Assembly (NCBI RefSeq): GCF_000004075.3
Contig: NC_026660.2
Coordinates: forward strand, 28,895,498 to 28,959,497
Source: Cucumis sativus
Lineage: Eukaryota; Streptophyta; Magnoliopsida; Cucurbitales; Cucurbitaceae
Reading direction: 5' to 3'
DNA: 64,000 bases
Part shown: positions 63,908 to 64,000 of the stretch, in pieces
Layout: every line of letters begins with the position of its first letter
Numbering within the stretch: the stretch's first letter is position 1
Notes under the pieces: generated by a model
What the model saw: only the letters and a program-made list of their open reading frames with translations
The model's database searches: none
Told to the model about the DNA's origin: nothing
Translations under genes and position numbers: made by a program

Positions 63908-64000
63908 CAAATATCTGCAAGCATATTAAAATTAGTTTAGCACAAAATTCTATAATAAATACTACAAAACCGGGAAATGTTCGGTTTAATTAATTCATGT
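63908..64000 (-). promoter_or_regulatory. Leader or intron end of the ABC1K gene
   Basis: A TTGCAG acceptor (its AG at 63916-63915) sits just before the start codon, so the bases to the window edge are probably the end of a leader intron. The transcript start is not in the window. Confidence 0.4.

Overview
The window looks like plant nuclear DNA, most likely from a eudicot. It is very AT-rich, genes sit far apart, genes have many short GT-AG introns, and every recognisable product belongs to a plant family (bHLH112-type factor, FQR1-type quinone reductase, PUB8-type U-box ligase, B120-type S-receptor kinase, single B-box protein, PLAC8 protein, plant PB1 protein, ENT3-type nucleoside transporter, JMJ24-type KDM3 protein, ABC1K kinase). 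Composition and protein sequences remind me of a cucurbit such as Cucumis, but that is recollection, not a test. No search, alignment or folding could be run; exon joins were read by eye from splice signals, frame and family knowledge. Layout: 1-7382 holds no recognisable gene but has an ACGT-element cluster and, just before the first gene, E2F- and MSA-like motifs. 7383-9595 (+) is a bHLH112-like factor in seven exons. 14044-16280 (-) is a four-exon NAD(P)H:quinone oxidoreductase. 19838-20935 (-) is an intronless U-box/ARM ubiquitin ligase. 23263-26597 (-) is a seven-exon G-type lectin receptor kinase. 31552-31923 (+) is a very short single B-box protein. 34698-38135 (+) is a five-exon PLAC8 membrane protein with an LTR-like fossil in its long third intron and a 29-base G run in its 3' region. 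39879-41269 (-) is a PB1-domain protein whose single intron appears to be of the rare GC-AG class. 44364-45418 is a collapsed, frameshifted partial copy of the intact nine-exon nucleoside transporter at 49061-51369 (+). 53198-58397 (+) is a twelve-exon WRC + RING-like + JmjC protein in which both iron-binding histidines are replaced (JMJ24 type), with a TRIM-like fossil in intron 2 and a 73-bp tandem duplication in intron 10. 60679-63907 (-) is a four-exon ABC1/UbiB-family kinase whose 5' leader probably runs past the right edge. Functionally this is an ordinary plant gene neighbourhood, not an operon or a defence island: the genes act in unrelated pathways (transcription, redox, ubiquitination, surface signalling, nucleoside transport, chromatin, organelle kinases). 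I found no convincing undescribed system. The items most worth a second look are the three-block ENT relic, the catalytically altered JmjC protein, the 123-residue B-box protein, the GC-AG intron and the cell-cycle-like promoter motifs of the bHLH gene.
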